Counted from the stretch's first letter, positions 8,210-17,989 are shown. The stretch is 64,000 nt of DNA from CAVTPD01 sp963736575 (GCA_963736575.1 CAVTPD010000003.1:248001-312000); one strand, 5' to 3'. Notes: generated by a model from the letters alone, not told the origin. A program made the numbers and translations.

Positions 8210-8742
8210 AACACTTTTGCTTTCACTCTAAAGTCAGAGTATAGATTTATTACGTGATCTTCGGGAATAGTTTCATCGGTTGTAAAATTAACGCGGTAAG
8301 AAAAGCTATCTGCTTTTACAAACTCTGTTATTGATTCATCCGTTACATCTAATGTTAATGTAGCACCAATATCTTGAGGAACAGGGTCTTTCCAAGCAAT
8401 TCTTTTTTCATCATAACCATCCGCTTTAACAAAAACTTCAACTTTATTCAAAAAACTAAAATCAGAACCACTAGGGCTTTTAATAGTTACGGTCATTTCT
8501 TTAATATGTACCGATTCTACTCTACTTTTATTAGTGTTCTCATCGGAAAACTCACCACCAGAATCAGCGTCAATTTCAGGAGTACTTACTTCGAAGGGAA
8601 TGATTACAGTGCTTGCAGGGATAGTAAATTCTGTATTGTAATCAATTGAAAATGAAGACAAATCATCAATTTTTTTACAAGAGAAAATAGTGATTGCCAG
8701 CGCAGCTGTAGCTATCAATGAAATCTTAAAACTTTTTTTCAT
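8206..8742 (-). CDS. Putative lipoprotein of unknown function
   Basis: I do not recognise a family. I choose the ATG at 8742 (MKKSFKISLIATAALAITIFSC) because it starts a classical lipoprotein signal peptide with the cysteine at residue 22; an ATG eight codons further upstream would only add a basic extension. The mature part (~157 residues) is predicted mostly beta: an acidic, polar stretch is followed by VHIKEMTVTIKSPSGSDFSFLNKVEVFVKADGYDEKRIAW. It lies 60 bp downstream of gldB on the same strand and may share its transcript. Confidence 0.7.
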   Translation of the reverse strand: MKKSFKISLIATAALAITIFSCKKIDDLSSFSIDYNTEFTIPASTVIIPFEVSTPEIDADSGGEFSDENTNKSRVESVHIKEMTVTIKSPSGSDFSFLNKVEVFVKADGYDEKRIAWKDPVPQDIGATLTLDVTDESITEFVKADSFSYRVNFTTDETIPEDHVINLYSDFRVKAKVF

Positions 8743-8802
8743 AGTTGGTTTTGGTTTTATACGCATACCTATATACCAAAAAACAATCCAAACAGTTCAA
8801 TA

Positions 8803-9798
8803 CTAATTAGATTTGGGTTGATATTTAGACTCTTCAAATATCTTTTTAGAGTTCGTTTCTTTCATTAATTCATTTAAAGTAAGGTCAGGATGTTCTTCCA
8901 TATAAGCTTTTACAATCTGGTAGCCCAACCACCTACCTATACGGCCGGGGCACTTGTCTGCCACTTCGGTAACATAAGGTCTTTCATCTACATATTTAGT
9001 TATAGCCAAACGGTTGGTTTCAAAAAACAATTGTTTGGTCACAAAATGAGACCAAATAAAATCGCCGTATTCATGAATAGCCTTTATTTCTTCTTCTTGG
9101 TATTCGGTTACTTGTTGTTCACTAATGCATGGTATTGTTTTCTGAACAAAATAATAGGCCTTACCATAATAGATCATATAAGCCAATAAGGTTTTATCAC
9201 CAGGGTCAGATTCATTAAAGCGTTTAGAAAGCATTAAAGCTGTTTTATAAACTAAGTTTTCGGGTTTGTAATACCGTAAAATATATTCGGGGAAATCAAC
9301 GGGTTTAAACTCCGATTGATCTCCTAAGAAATAATCTAATCCAATAAAAATGGCATCTTCGCCTTGTGCCAAGTCTACACCACCAAAACCGGTAACTAAA
9401 GTATTTACTTCTGGTGTAGTAAATTCTGGGTAGTAGTATTTAACATGCTTAAAAAGATTTTTTAAGCCTTTTTCATAAGAAGAGAAATCACCAAATACTC
9501 TATTTACATCGTTAAATAAAGGTTTAATCTCCTTGCTTGTGCCCAAAGCATATAAACGCTGCGCCATGATCTCATTATTAGGAAAAGTAGTCGCTAATAA
9601 AAAGTCTGCAAACGCCGGCTGTTGTTTCACAAACTCCTCGGCATCTCCCATATTTCCAAACTGACGCATTTCCTGTTCCAATCGGGTTACTTTCAAATCT
9701 ACTTTTATAGAACTTACATCTACTTCATCTTTGCAAGAACTAGCACATGAAAAAAGGCCCAATACAGCCAACAACGTAAACAGAATATTGTATCTCAT
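8803..9798 (-). CDS. gldB: Gliding motility lipoprotein GldB
   Basis: GldB is an envelope lipoprotein needed for gliding in Flavobacterium johnsoniae and is found in gliding or T9SS-bearing Bacteroidota. The signal peptide ends in a lipobox (LAVLGLFSCASSC). The body shows GFGGVDLAQGEDAIFIGLDYFLG, LLAYMIYYGKAYYFVQKTIPC and the C-terminal PGRIGRWLGYQIVKAYMEEHP segment, all GldB hallmarks. At 331 residues it has family-like length. It is divergent from a beta-barrel and PorE-like pair and a few kilobases from porX, a plausible gliding/secretion neighbourhood. Confidence 0.88.
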   Translation of the reverse strand: MRYNILFTLLAVLGLFSCASSCKDEVDVSSIKVDLKVTRLEQEMRQFGNMGDAEEFVKQQPAFADFLLATTFPNNEIMAQRLYALGTSKEIKPLFNDVNRVFGDFSSYEKGLKNLFKHVKYYYPEFTTPEVNTLVTGFGGVDLAQGEDAIFIGLDYFLGDQSEFKPVDFPEYILRYYKPENLVYKTALMLSKRFNESDPGDKTLLAYMIYYGKAYYFVQKTIPCISEQQVTEYQEEEIKAIHEYGDFIWSHFVTKQLFFETNRLAITKYVDERPYVTEVADKCPGRIGRWLGYQIVKAYMEEHPDLTLNELMKETNSKKIFEESKYQPKSN

Positions 9799-9900
9799 AT
9801 TTCAAAAATAAGCTTTACTTATATTATTTAGAACTTTTATAACGCTTCGTTCTTATTAAACTTATTATATTCGGATTCTGTTTTTAAAATTATACAAGCT

Positions 9901-10575
9901 ATGAAATCTTTACTTACTACGTTTTTAGTCTTTTTTGCCATTTGCCAAATGTACGGTGCTACAGGATTTGGTATACAAGTTAGTACTGGGTACTCTAGTG
10001 CTCGTGTAGATAATAAGTCTGAAGATTATGATATTTCAGACGGGAAAAATAGAATAAAGCTAGGCATTGGTTTTATTTATGATCTTCAGTTTAATGAAAA
10101 CGCTTATTTCTCTACTGGTTTATTGTACAAAACGAAATATGCTTCTTATAAAACATCTTATAATCTTGGTACAGCTTCAGTTACCCCTTCGGTTAATTTA
10201 CAATATATTCAGTTGCCATTAACCATGAAATTATTAACCAATCAATTTGGTGCTGGTTTCAAAGGCTTTGTTCAGTTTGGGGGAAATATTGATTTTAAAG
10301 TGGGTGAAAAATACCAAAGCAACGAAAATTTTAGCGATGCTCAAATAGATGCTTTAGGAGGTGACGAAATGACCAAAGCCATAGATGTTGGTTTAATTAT
10401 GGGTTTAGGTATGGAGTACGAGATTAGTGACATTGGTCAATCTGTTTATCTTGCTTTTGTATACAACCGTGGTCTTTATAACGTTAGAAATGGTAAAGAC
10501 ATGTATGGAAGCGATAAAAAGGATTTCATGCTTAGAAACGATGTATTCGATTTGTTAGTAGGATTTAAGTTTTAA
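9901..10575 (+). CDS. Outer-membrane beta-barrel protein (PorT-like family)
   Basis: A cleavable signal peptide (residues 1-20, ending MYGATG) precedes ~200 residues of alternating beta strands with aromatic girdles, for example YDLQFNENAYFSTGLLYKTKY and GLGMEYEISDI, and a terminal strand DLLVGFKF typical of outer-membrane barrels. It fits the general outer-membrane beta-barrel domain used by PorT-like and many other proteins; the specific role is unknown. The stop codon overlaps the start of the PorE-like gene by one base (TAATG), so the two are translationally coupled and probably act together in the outer membrane. Confidence 0.75.
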   Translation: MKSLLTTFLVFFAICQMYGATGFGIQVSTGYSSARVDNKSEDYDISDGKNRIKLGIGFIYDLQFNENAYFSTGLLYKTKYASYKTSYNLGTASVTPSVNLQYIQLPLTMKLLTNQFGAGFKGFVQFGGNIDFKVGEKYQSNENFSDAQIDALGGDEMTKAIDVGLIMGLGMEYEISDIGQSVYLAFVYNRGLYNVRNGKDMYGSDKKDFMLRNDVFDLLVGFKF

Positions 10576-12416
10576 TGACACAAAAAAGATCACTTATTGC
10601 TGTAACTCTTTTTCTATTTGTCACTTTAGCGTTTGGTCAGTTTCATAAAAGAGCCGATATGCTTTTTGAAGCCAAACGTTATGATTTAGCAGCTAAAGAA
10701 TACGCTACTATTTTAGACAACAATCCCAAAGACACGTATTCGGCATTAAAAATAACCCAGTGTTACCTTAACACTGGGGATTTAAAACTGGCTAAAAACT
10801 ATTTATTAATAGTTGAAGAAAATAGTAAAAGCTTCTCTTTAGAGTATTATTCTACTAAAGCCGAACTTTTACAAAAACAACATGAGTTTGATGAAGCCAT
10901 TGAATTCTACAAAAAATCGGATCCTCACCGGGCAAACTTTAGAGAAACCAGCAAGCGCATTAAAGAATGTGAATACGGAAAAAAACTTATCAAAAAACCC
11001 TTAAAGGTTAAAATAAGGAATCTTGGCACTCATGTAAATTCTCCTCAACACGACTATTTACCGCAAATCACTGCCGATTTTCAGTTGTTGTACTTCACCT
11101 CACAGCGCCAAGGTTTTACTGGTGATAAAGGACACCCGGAAGATATTTACTATACAACTTTTACAGGAGCGGGTTGGTCTTCTCCTTCAAAACTAGACCC
11201 TCCTATTAATACCGAAGACAACGAAGCCTGTATAGGACTTTCACCAGATGGCCAAATGATGTTCATTTTTAAAGGTACTGGTGGCGGAGATTTATACATC
11301 TCTAAACTTAAAGGAAAGAAATGGGGCAAACCAGAAGCTTTTCCTTACAATACCGAAGACAAAGAAGCCTCTATGTGTATTTCGCCAGATGGCAATAAAC
11401 TTTATTTCACCCGAAAGGTAAACGGGCGTAACAGCAATATTTACGAATGTTCCAAAACCGCAAACGACAATTGGTCTAAGCCAAGAACGGTTGGCGTTGT
11501 AAACACAGAATACGATGAAGAATCTCCGTTTATTCACCCAGACGGAAAGACAATGTATTTCAGTTCTAAAGGACATAATACCATAGGCGGTTACGATATT
11601 TTTAAGTCTGAATGGAACGGAAGCAGTTGGGGAACACCACAAAACTTAGGTTACCCAATCAACACCGCTGGTGACGAATTAACATTTGTGCTTTCAGCCA
11701 GTGGTCAATTTGGCTTTTATTCTTCGGTAAGAGATGGCGGCGAAGGTGGTTTGGATTTGTATATGATTACCATGCCTTTGGAAGAGCGAAACAAAAACTT
11801 GGCTTTAGTAAAAGGAAAAGTAGAAGATGCTATTTCGGGAAAAGCATTGGATGCAACCGTAATAATAACCGATAACGATGCAGGTATTGAATACGGACGT
11901 TTTAAAACCAATGAAGAAACGGGTGAATACATGATTTCGCTTCCTTCAGGAAAAAATTACGGAATTAGCATTGAAAAAGAAGGCCATCTTTTCCATTCTG
12001 AAAACATTTACTTAGACGCCAACTCCAACTACAAAACGGTTAAACAAGACATTCAATTAGTAAATACAAAACCCGGTTCTAAAATAGTACTGAATAATAT
12101 TTTCTTTGAGACTGGTTCTTATAAGCTAAAGGCTTCTTCCTTCCCAGAATTGGCACGTTTAACAGAAATTTTACATAAAAACCCTAGCCTTAAAATTGAA
12201 ATCTCTGGCCATACCGATAACACAGGTAACGAAGCCACTAACAAAGAGCTTTCCGTAAAAAGAGCGGAAGCCGTTAAAGCTTATTTAGTATTGAAAGGAA
12301 TTTCTACCTATAGAATTAAGACTAACGGATTAGGAAGCAGTGAACCTCTTGCGCCAAACGACACGGAAGCCAACCGACAAAAAAACAGAAGAACGGAACT
12401 GAAGATTATTGATTAA
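10575..12416 (+). CDS. PorE-like protein: TPR, PD40 propeller, regulatory-like domain and OmpA peptidoglycan-binding domain
   Basis: The 613-residue exported protein has the PorE domain order: signal peptide (1-21), TPR-like helices (~25-140), a PD40/WD40-like propeller (~160-400, with repeats such as ACIGLSPDGQMMFIF, ASMCISPDGNKLYFTRK and SPFIHPDGKTMYFSSKG), a carboxypeptidase-regulatory-like beta domain (~412-495) and an OmpA_C domain (~500-613). The peptidoglycan-binding residues lie in KIEISGHTDNTGNEATNKELSVKRAE. Known PorE proteins tie the T9SS to peptidoglycan. Coupling to a beta-barrel gene and proximity to porX and gldB support that role. A paralogous architecture without TPRs lies at 55350-57245. 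Confidence 0.83.
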   Translation: MTQKRSLIAVTLFLFVTLAFGQFHKRADMLFEAKRYDLAAKEYATILDNNPKDTYSALKITQCYLNTGDLKLAKNYLLIVEENSKSFSLEYYSTKAELLQKQHEFDEAIEFYKKSDPHRANFRETSKRIKECEYGKKLIKKPLKVKIRNLGTHVNSPQHDYLPQITADFQLLYFTSQRQGFTGDKGHPEDIYYTTFTGAGWSSPSKLDPPINTEDNEACIGLSPDGQMMFIFKGTGGGDLYISKLKGKKWGKPEAFPYNTEDKEASMCISPDGNKLYFTRKVNGRNSNIYECSKTANDNWSKPRTVGVVNTEYDEESPFIHPDGKTMYFSSKGHNTIGGYDIFKSEWNGSSWGTPQNLGYPINTAGDELTFVLSASGQFGFYSSVRDGGEGGLDLYMITMPLEERNKNLALVKGKVEDAISGKALDATVIITDNDAGIEYGRFKTNEETGEYMISLPSGKNYGISIEKEGHLFHSENIYLDANSNYKTVKQDIQLVNTKPGSKIVLNNIFFETGSYKLKASSFPELARLTEILHKNPSLKIEISGHTDNTGNEATNKELSVKRAEAVKAYLVLKGISTYRIKTNGLGSSEPLAPNDTEANRQKNRRTELKIID

Positions 12417-13627
12417 AAACTAGCGGCTAAGAATAAATCTATGTCTTTGTAAGGTAACTCAAAGCGGTCTGCTAGTACTTCATTAGTTACACAACCTTTA
12501 TAAAGGTAAACACCTTTTTTAAACCATTCTTTTTGCGAAATTAATTCGTCAATCCCGCCTGCTTTAGAAACCTGTAACAACATTGGGGTAAGGATATAGC
12601 TTAATGCTTTTGTGGCCGTCTTACTTACTCTAGACGCAATATTAGGCACACAATAATGTAAGACATCATGTCTTTTAAAAACTGGATTGCTTAGAGTAGT
12701 TAATCTAGAAGTCTCCACACAACCGCCTTGGCTAATACTAGCATCAATAATAATGGAACCCGGTTTCATACTGGCTACCATTTCTTCAGAAATTACACAA
12801 AGGCTTTTTCCTGTATCCGAACGCAAACAACCAACAACCACATCGGCATCTACAATTTCTTTTTGTATAGTTATAGGATCTACCATGGAAGTAAATAATT
12901 GTTCTCCCAAATCCTTTTTCATTCTTCTTAATTTATAATGATGCACATCATATACTTGAACTTCGGCTCCCATTTGTCTTGCAATTCGGGTAACATTTTC
13001 ACCAATAGTACCAGCACCAATAATCATTACTTTCATGGCCGGAACACCGGTGATACCACCAAAAATAATTCCTTGACCATCGTTTACATTGCTTAAATAT
13101 TCACCCGCAATAGATATAATACTATTACCAGCAATTTCACTCATAGAACGAACAATGGGTTTTAAGCCCCCCTTATCTTCTATCCATTCGAAAGCGAGTG
13201 CTGTTATTTTTTTGGCCATTAACGCCTGGGTAGTTTCTTTAGAACTTTTTGCAAACTGAATTGCCGAAAGTAATGTACCACCGTGTTTCATTAAAGAGAT
13301 TTCCTCCAATGTTGGCGGCTCCATCTTTAATACAATATTGGCTTCAAAAACCTGCTTTCTATCAAAAGCTATTTGTGCTCCTTTTTCAGAATATTTTGAA
13401 TCCTCATAACCAGAAGCTTTACCGGCATCTTTTTCTAACAAAACTTGGTGGCCATTAGCTACCAACAAGCCTACACTGTCTGGCGTTAAACAAACTCTTC
13501 TTTCGTCTAAAGTAGTTTCTTTAGGCACGCCAATTACCAAAGAAGAACTGTGCGCTTTTACGGGCATTAGTTTTTCTTTCGGGTACCACTCGGACTTACT
13601 GGCTAATTCTTTAGAAAGGTGGTTCAT
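12413..13627 (-). CDS. ald: Alanine dehydrogenase
   Basis: This enzyme interconverts L-alanine with pyruvate and ammonia using NAD. The N-terminal AlaDh/PNT domain begins VIGVPKETTLDERRVCLTPD (~residue 31), with the catalytic region LKMEPPTLEEISLM. The Rossmann domain has VMIIGAGTIGENVTRIARQMG near residue 205. Toward the C-terminus, VETSRLTTLSNPVFKRHDVLHYC and PNIASRVSKTATKALS match Bacteroidota alanine dehydrogenases of ~400 residues. The 404-residue length fits. The gene lies 11 bases after tsaE on the same strand, and its stop overlaps the stop of the convergent PorE-like gene by 4 bases. Confidence 0.9.
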   Translation of the reverse strand: MNHLSKELASKSEWYPKEKLMPVKAHSSSLVIGVPKETTLDERRVCLTPDSVGLLVANGHQVLLEKDAGKASGYEDSKYSEKGAQIAFDRKQVFEANIVLKMEPPTLEEISLMKHGGTLLSAIQFAKSSKETTQALMAKKITALAFEWIEDKGGLKPIVRSMSEIAGNSIISIAGEYLSNVNDGQGIIFGGITGVPAMKVMIIGAGTIGENVTRIARQMGAEVQVYDVHHYKLRRMKKDLGEQLFTSMVDPITIQKEIVDADVVVGCLRSDTGKSLCVISEEMVASMKPGSIIIDASISQGGCVETSRLTTLSNPVFKRHDVLHYCVPNIASRVSKTATKALSYILTPMLLQVSKAGGIDELISQKEWFKKGVYLYKGCVTNEVLADRFELPYKDIDLFLAASF

Positions 13628-13638
13628 TTTATATCAAT

Positions 13639-14061
13639 CTATTTTTCTAAAATTACATTAAAAATTCTGGAATAATTATCTGTAAGCTCAATATTGACTA
13701 CTAGACAGCTTTCCGGAAGTAAATTTGGAATCATTGAAGGCCATTCTATTAAACACACATTGCCAGAATCAAAGTATTCTTCTACTCCTATATCCATAGC
13801 TTCTTCTTCGCTATTAATTCTATAAAAATCGAAATGATAAACGGTTTCTCCGTTATGGATTAAATACTCGTTTACTAGAGAAAAAGTGGGGCTCGAAACA
13901 GAATCTTCGGAACCCAATTTTTCTATAAAGTTAGAAACCAAGGTGGTTTTACCCGTCCCCATTTGCCCTTTTAATAAGACAATGGGGCAGGTTTTAACTT
14001 GCTCAATCAGGTAGTCAGAAACCTTACCTAGATCAGACAAACTATCTATCTTAAATTCCAT
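13639..14061 (-). CDS. tsaE: tRNA N6-adenosine threonylcarbamoyltransferase ATPase subunit TsaE
   Basis: TsaE is the small ATPase that drives the TsaB-TsaD complex making threonylcarbamoyl-adenosine at position 37 of ANN-decoding tRNAs. The 140-residue length is typical. The Walker A motif is LKGQMGTGKTTLVSNF near residue 30, followed by the family-specific SSPTFSLVNEY and YHFDFYRI segments, then CLIEWPSMI as the Walker B-like region. It lies 3 bases downstream of porX and 11 bases upstream of ald, an arrangement that looks like one operon. Confidence 0.94.
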   Translation of the reverse strand: MEFKIDSLSDLGKVSDYLIEQVKTCPIVLLKGQMGTGKTTLVSNFIEKLGSEDSVSSPTFSLVNEYLIHNGETVYHFDFYRINSEEEAMDIGVEEYFDSGNVCLIEWPSMIPNLLPESCLVVNIELTDNYSRIFNVILEK

Positions 14062-14064
14062 TTG

Positions 14065-15618
14065 TTATTTAGGACTTAATTCAATGTAGGGTAGAATCAT
14101 TTCTTCCATGGAAATCCCACCATGCTGAAATGTATCATTATAATGCTGTACGTAGTAATTAAAATTATTAGGATACGCAAAGAAATAATCTTCAATAGCA
14201 AATGCGTACGAGGTAGAAACATTTGGTTTAGGCAAAAATAATCTGTCTGGGTTTTTCACCGAATAAACATTCTTTTCTTCGTACCCTAAGTTTTTACCCA
14301 ACTTGTACCTTAAGTTGGTATTGGTGTTTTTATCGCCAATAATTTTAAATGGTTTTTTTACCCTAATAGTCCCGTGATCGGTAGTAATAACCAGTTTGTA
14401 TCCACTGTCGGCTATTTTTCTTATCATTTCGAAAAGAGAAGAATGCCTGAACCAAGAAACACTTAAAGAACGGTAAGCAGCGTCATCGGCAGCTAATTCT
14501 TTAATCATTCTCATATCTGTTTTTGCATGCGAAAGCATATCTACAAAATTATAAACAATAGCATTAAGTTGATTGGCTTTTAGGTTACTAAATTTATCTA
14601 CCAAACCCTTACCAAAATCATTATTCAGAACTTTATGGTAACTAAATTTACAGTCAATTTTATGCCTTTTCAGATTAGCTTCTAAAAACTCCTTTTCAAA
14701 GTTATTTTTACTTCCTTCATCCTCTTCCTCAGCCCATAAATCGGGGTGTTTTTTCTTCATCTCTGAAGGCATTAAACCCGAGAAAATAGCATTTCTTGCG
14801 TAATGCGTTGCTGTTGGTAAAATAGAAGAATAAATAGTTTCTTTATCTATATGAAAATAATCTGCCACCAATGGTTCAAATAATTTCCATTGGTCCATCC
14901 TCATGTTATCTATTAAAATGAAGAACACATTTTCACCCGCCTTAAGTTTAGGAAACAGCAGTTCTTCCATAACTTGGTGAGAGAACAAAGGAGCGTCATC
15001 GTATTCATCATTAATCCACTCTTCGTAATTGTCTGTTAAGAATCTACAAAAGTTAGAGTTGGCTTCGCTCTTTTGCATCTCAAGCACTTCCTTCATGCTT
15101 TTATGCTCGGTATTTTCAATTTCTAATTCGTGGTGAATTAAGGTTTTATAAACTTCTCCCCATTCCTGAAAATCATCGGTATCGTTGTAAACCATACTAA
15201 TTTTCTGGAATTCGCGCTGGTAGTTAGAATTCACCTTTTCGGTAACAATTCGCTTATTATCTAAAATCTTTTTAAGGGAAAGAAGAATCTGTTTCGGGTT
15301 AATTGGTTTAATTAAATAATCCGAAATTTTTGAACCAATCGCCTCTTCCATAATATATTCCTCTTCGTTCTTGGTAATCATTACCACAGGAATAGATGGA
15401 CGAATTTTCTTTATTTCTTCCAGCGTTTCAAGCCCCGTTAATCCCGGCATACTTTCATCTAAAAAAATAATATCATAATCTTGCTCTTTTACAAGATCAA
15501 TAGCTTCAACGCCACTGTGTACACTTTCTACCTTATACCCTTTTTCATTTAAAAAAAGAATATGAGGTTTAAGTAAATCTATTTCGTCGTCAGCCCAAAG
15601 AATAGTATGTTCATGCAT
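14065..15618 (-). CDS. porX: T9SS response regulator PorX (receiver plus PglZ domain)
   Basis: PorX controls type IX secretion together with the PorY kinase and a sigma factor. Residues 1-120 are a receiver domain (ILWADDEIDLLK; phospho-acceptor aspartate in YDIIFLDESMPGLTG; KPINPKQ with the conserved lysine). The remaining ~400 residues are an alkaline-phosphatase-superfamily PglZ domain, with FILIDNMRMDQWK, SILPTATHYARNAIFSGL and VITTDHGTIRV supplying the metal-binding residues. The 517-residue length is exactly PorX-like. It is the first gene of a minus-strand porX-tsaE-ald operon. Confidence 0.95.
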   Translation of the reverse strand: MHEHTILWADDEIDLLKPHILFLNEKGYKVESVHSGVEAIDLVKEQDYDIIFLDESMPGLTGLETLEEIKKIRPSIPVVMITKNEEEYIMEEAIGSKISDYLIKPINPKQILLSLKKILDNKRIVTEKVNSNYQREFQKISMVYNDTDDFQEWGEVYKTLIHHELEIENTEHKSMKEVLEMQKSEANSNFCRFLTDNYEEWINDEYDDAPLFSHQVMEELLFPKLKAGENVFFILIDNMRMDQWKLFEPLVADYFHIDKETIYSSILPTATHYARNAIFSGLMPSEMKKKHPDLWAEEEDEGSKNNFEKEFLEANLKRHKIDCKFSYHKVLNNDFGKGLVDKFSNLKANQLNAIVYNFVDMLSHAKTDMRMIKELAADDAAYRSLSVSWFRHSSLFEMIRKIADSGYKLVITTDHGTIRVKKPFKIIGDKNTNTNLRYKLGKNLGYEEKNVYSVKNPDRLFLPKPNVSTSYAFAIEDYFFAYPNNFNYYVQHYNDTFQHGGISMEEMILPYIELSPK

Positions 15619-15638
15619 AGCTAAAAGGAATTATCAGA

Positions 15639-15646
15639 TATTTTTG
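15639..15646 (+). promoter_or_regulatory. Candidate Bacteroidota -7 promoter element (TATTTTTG)
   Basis: TATTTTTG fits the TAnnTTTG -7 consensus of Bacteroidota sigma-ABfr. It lies 35 bp ahead of the TTG start of the HD hydrolase, in the divergent gap with porX. A clear TTTG -33 element is not visible at the ideal spacing, so this is a candidate only. Confidence 0.4.
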
Positions 15647-15680
15647 TATTGCAAGTAAACGAAACTGAACCAATTTAATT

Positions 15681-16913
15681 TTGAATAAAAACAAAATCTT
15701 TAACGATCCGGTTTATGGATTCATAAATATCCCCAACGAATTAATTTTTAATATAGTTGAACACCGTTACTTTCAGCGTTTACGCAGAATTAAACAATTA
15801 GGTTTAACCGACTATGTTTATCCTGGCGCAAATCATACGCGTTTTCACCATGCTTTAGGAGCTATGCACCTAATGGGACAAGCGTTAACTAGCTTACAAG
15901 CTAAAGGGAACGCTATTTCTGACAAAGAGTTCCAAGCGGCTCAAGTAGCCATTCTATTGCACGACATTGGCCATGGACCTTTCTCCCATGCGCTAGAAAA
16001 AACACTTCTTCACGAAACGGAACACGAAGATATTTCTTCTTTCTTAATGGAAAAGCTGAACAAAGAATTTGGCGGAAAGCTGAATTTGGCTATTAAAATA
16101 TTTAACAACACATATGAACGGCCTTTCTTCCACCAATTAGTAAGTGGGCAATTAGATATAGACCGTTTAGATTATTTACAAAGAGATTGTTTTTTTACGG
16201 GGGTTTCGGAAGGGACAATTGGTGCCGACCGGATTATTAAAATGCTAGAAGTCTATAATGACGAATTGGTTGTGGAAGAAAAAGGGATTTATAGCATTGA
16301 AAATTTCTTAAATGCGCGCCGTTTAATGTATTGGCAAGTTTATTTACACAAAGCAGCCATTAGTGCCGAACGTATGTTGGTTTCCGTGGTAAAAAGAGCA
16401 CAATATTTAATTCGGGAGAAAAACGAAACACTAAAATGCTCTACCCCATTAGAGAAATATTTAAAACAAAAAATTGGCCTCTCAGATTTAGAAAACTCTA
16501 GCCAATTAACCGATGCGTTTATTGATTTAGACGACCATGATATCTGGAATGCTATAAAAGAATGGCAATACGCTAACGATAGAGTGCTTTCCATCTTAAG
16601 TAAAAATCTTATTAACCGAAAGGTTTTTAAAGTTATCCTTAGCAATGAAAAAATCACTAAAGAGGTAAAAAATTCTACTAGGGAAAAGGTTGCTCAACAA
16701 TATAACTTAAGTGATGAAGAAGTGAAATTTTTGGTAATGAAAGGAGAAATATCCAATGCCGCTTACTTCTCAAAAGGCAAAACAATAAACATTTTAACTA
16801 AAAAAGGGGAAATCTTAGATGTGGCTCAAGCCTCTGAATTACCCAACATAAAAGCCATAAGCAAAATTGTCCGAAAATATTATTTATGCTGGCCCAAAGA
16901 TGTATCTTTATAA
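15681..16913 (+). CDS. HD-domain phosphohydrolase (dGTPase/SamHD1-like)
   Basis: The 410-residue soluble protein opens DPVYGFINIPNELIFNIVEH, then RYFQRLRRIKQLG and HTRFHHALGAMHLM. The metal-binding HD pair is in LLHDIGHGPFSHALE, and the last ligand in SGQLDIDRLDYLQRD. This is the usual set for bacterial HD proteins annotated as dNTP phosphohydrolases; the true substrate is unknown. The start appears to be TTG at 15681 because no in-frame ATG precedes the conserved region; a candidate -7 element lies just upstream. lpxD follows 24 bp later on the same strand, and this pairing with the lpx operon is probably a transcription unit. Confidence 0.85.
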   Translation: MNKNKIFNDPVYGFINIPNELIFNIVEHRYFQRLRRIKQLGLTDYVYPGANHTRFHHALGAMHLMGQALTSLQAKGNAISDKEFQAAQVAILLHDIGHGPFSHALEKTLLHETEHEDISSFLMEKLNKEFGGKLNLAIKIFNNTYERPFFHQLVSGQLDIDRLDYLQRDCFFTGVSEGTIGADRIIKMLEVYNDELVVEEKGIYSIENFLNARRLMYWQVYLHKAAISAERMLVSVVKRAQYLIREKNETLKCSTPLEKYLKQKIGLSDLENSSQLTDAFIDLDDHDIWNAIKEWQYANDRVLSILSKNLINRKVFKVILSNEKITKEVKNSTREKVAQQYNLSDEEVKFLVMKGEISNAAYFSKGKTINILTKKGEILDVAQASELPNIKAISKIVRKYYLCWPKDVSL

Positions 16914-16937
16914 TTTAAGAAATACTGAACTTACAAG

Positions 16938-17975
16938 ATGGATATAGCTATAAAAGACTTAGCGCAACTTTTGGGAGGCACAATAAAAGGTGACGAAAAC
17001 GCAAAGGTCAACAACATAAGTAAAATAGAAGAAGGAACACCCGGTACAATTGCATTCTTATCTAATCCAAAATACGAGCAGTTTATATACAGTACCAAAG
17101 CAACAGCAGTATTAGTTAGAAAAGATTTTGAGGCAAAAAAAGAATACACTACCAACTTAATTTTTGTTGAAGACCCATACAGTTGCATTACTATTCTACT
17201 TGAAGAATACGAGAGACTGGAACAATTACAACTAATGGGCAGAGAAGAGCCAGCGTATATTCACGCTTCAGCTCAAATAGGAGAAAACGAATATATTGGC
17301 GCTTTTGCATACATTAGTAAAAACGTAAAAATCGGTAAAAACGTAAAAATTCACCCGCATGTATTCCTAGGAGACAATGTGACAATTGGTGATAACTGTA
17401 TTTTCTTACCCGGTGCTAAAATTTTACAAAATACGGTTATTGGTTCTCATAATACCTTTTTTCCAAACTGTGTAATTGGCAGTGATGGATTTGGCTTTGC
17501 ACCGCAAAAAGACAGCACTTACAAACGAATCCCGCAGGTAGGAAATGTAGTTATAGGAAGCCATTGCAGCATAGGATCTGGCACTACTGTAGATTGCGCC
17601 ACTATGGGTTCTACCGTTTTGGGTGACGGCGTTAAGCTAGATAACTTAATACAGATTGGTCACAATGTAGAAATTGGAGATAATACGGTAATGGCTGCCC
17701 ATGCTGCTATTGGAGGTTCTACTAAAGTTGGTAAGAATTGTATTATTGGTGGTAAAGTAGGTGTGGTTGGTCATATTAAATTAGCAGAAAGAACAACTAT
17801 TGCTGCTTCTTCAATGATTTTGAAAGATTCTAAACCAGGAGACAAACTTTTTGGTTTTGTAGCTTTCGATCATTTAAAAGCGCTTAAATCAACTTCTCTT
17901 TTCAAATCTCTACCTGAAATAAATGATCGGGTTAAACAACTTGAAGAAAAAGTGCTAAATTTGACCTCAGTTTAG
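16938..17975 (+). CDS. lpxD: UDP-3-O-(3-hydroxyacyl)glucosamine N-acyltransferase LpxD
   Basis: LpxD adds the N-linked hydroxyacyl chain in the third step of lipid A synthesis. The N-terminal uridine-binding domain (residues 1-100; IAFLSNPKYEQFIYSTKATAVLV) is followed by left-handed beta-helix hexapeptides from ~110 to 320, such as IGENEYIGAFAYISKNVKIG. The catalytic histidine lies in NLIQIGHNVEIGDNTVM, with a second histidine in AAHAAIGG. The C-terminal helix (SLFKSLPEINDRVKQLEEKV) forms the usual trimer coil. At 345 residues the length is standard. It opens the lpxD, lpxC-fabZ, lpxA cluster. Confidence 0.96.
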   Translation: MDIAIKDLAQLLGGTIKGDENAKVNNISKIEEGTPGTIAFLSNPKYEQFIYSTKATAVLVRKDFEAKKEYTTNLIFVEDPYSCITILLEEYERLEQLQLMGREEPAYIHASAQIGENEYIGAFAYISKNVKIGKNVKIHPHVFLGDNVTIGDNCIFLPGAKILQNTVIGSHNTFFPNCVIGSDGFGFAPQKDSTYKRIPQVGNVVIGSHCSIGSGTTVDCATMGSTVLGDGVKLDNLIQIGHNVEIGDNTVMAAHAAIGGSTKVGKNCIIGGKVGVVGHIKLAERTTIAASSMILKDSKPGDKLFGFVAFDHLKALKSTSLFKSLPEINDRVKQLEEKVLNLTSV

Positions 17976-17989
17976 GGATTTTGTGATAG

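Noticed and set aside
9803..9810. TATTTTTG element ahead of gldB on the minus strand
   Set aside because: It lies only 5 bp before the ATG, so transcription would begin at or inside the start codon, and no -33 partner is visible.
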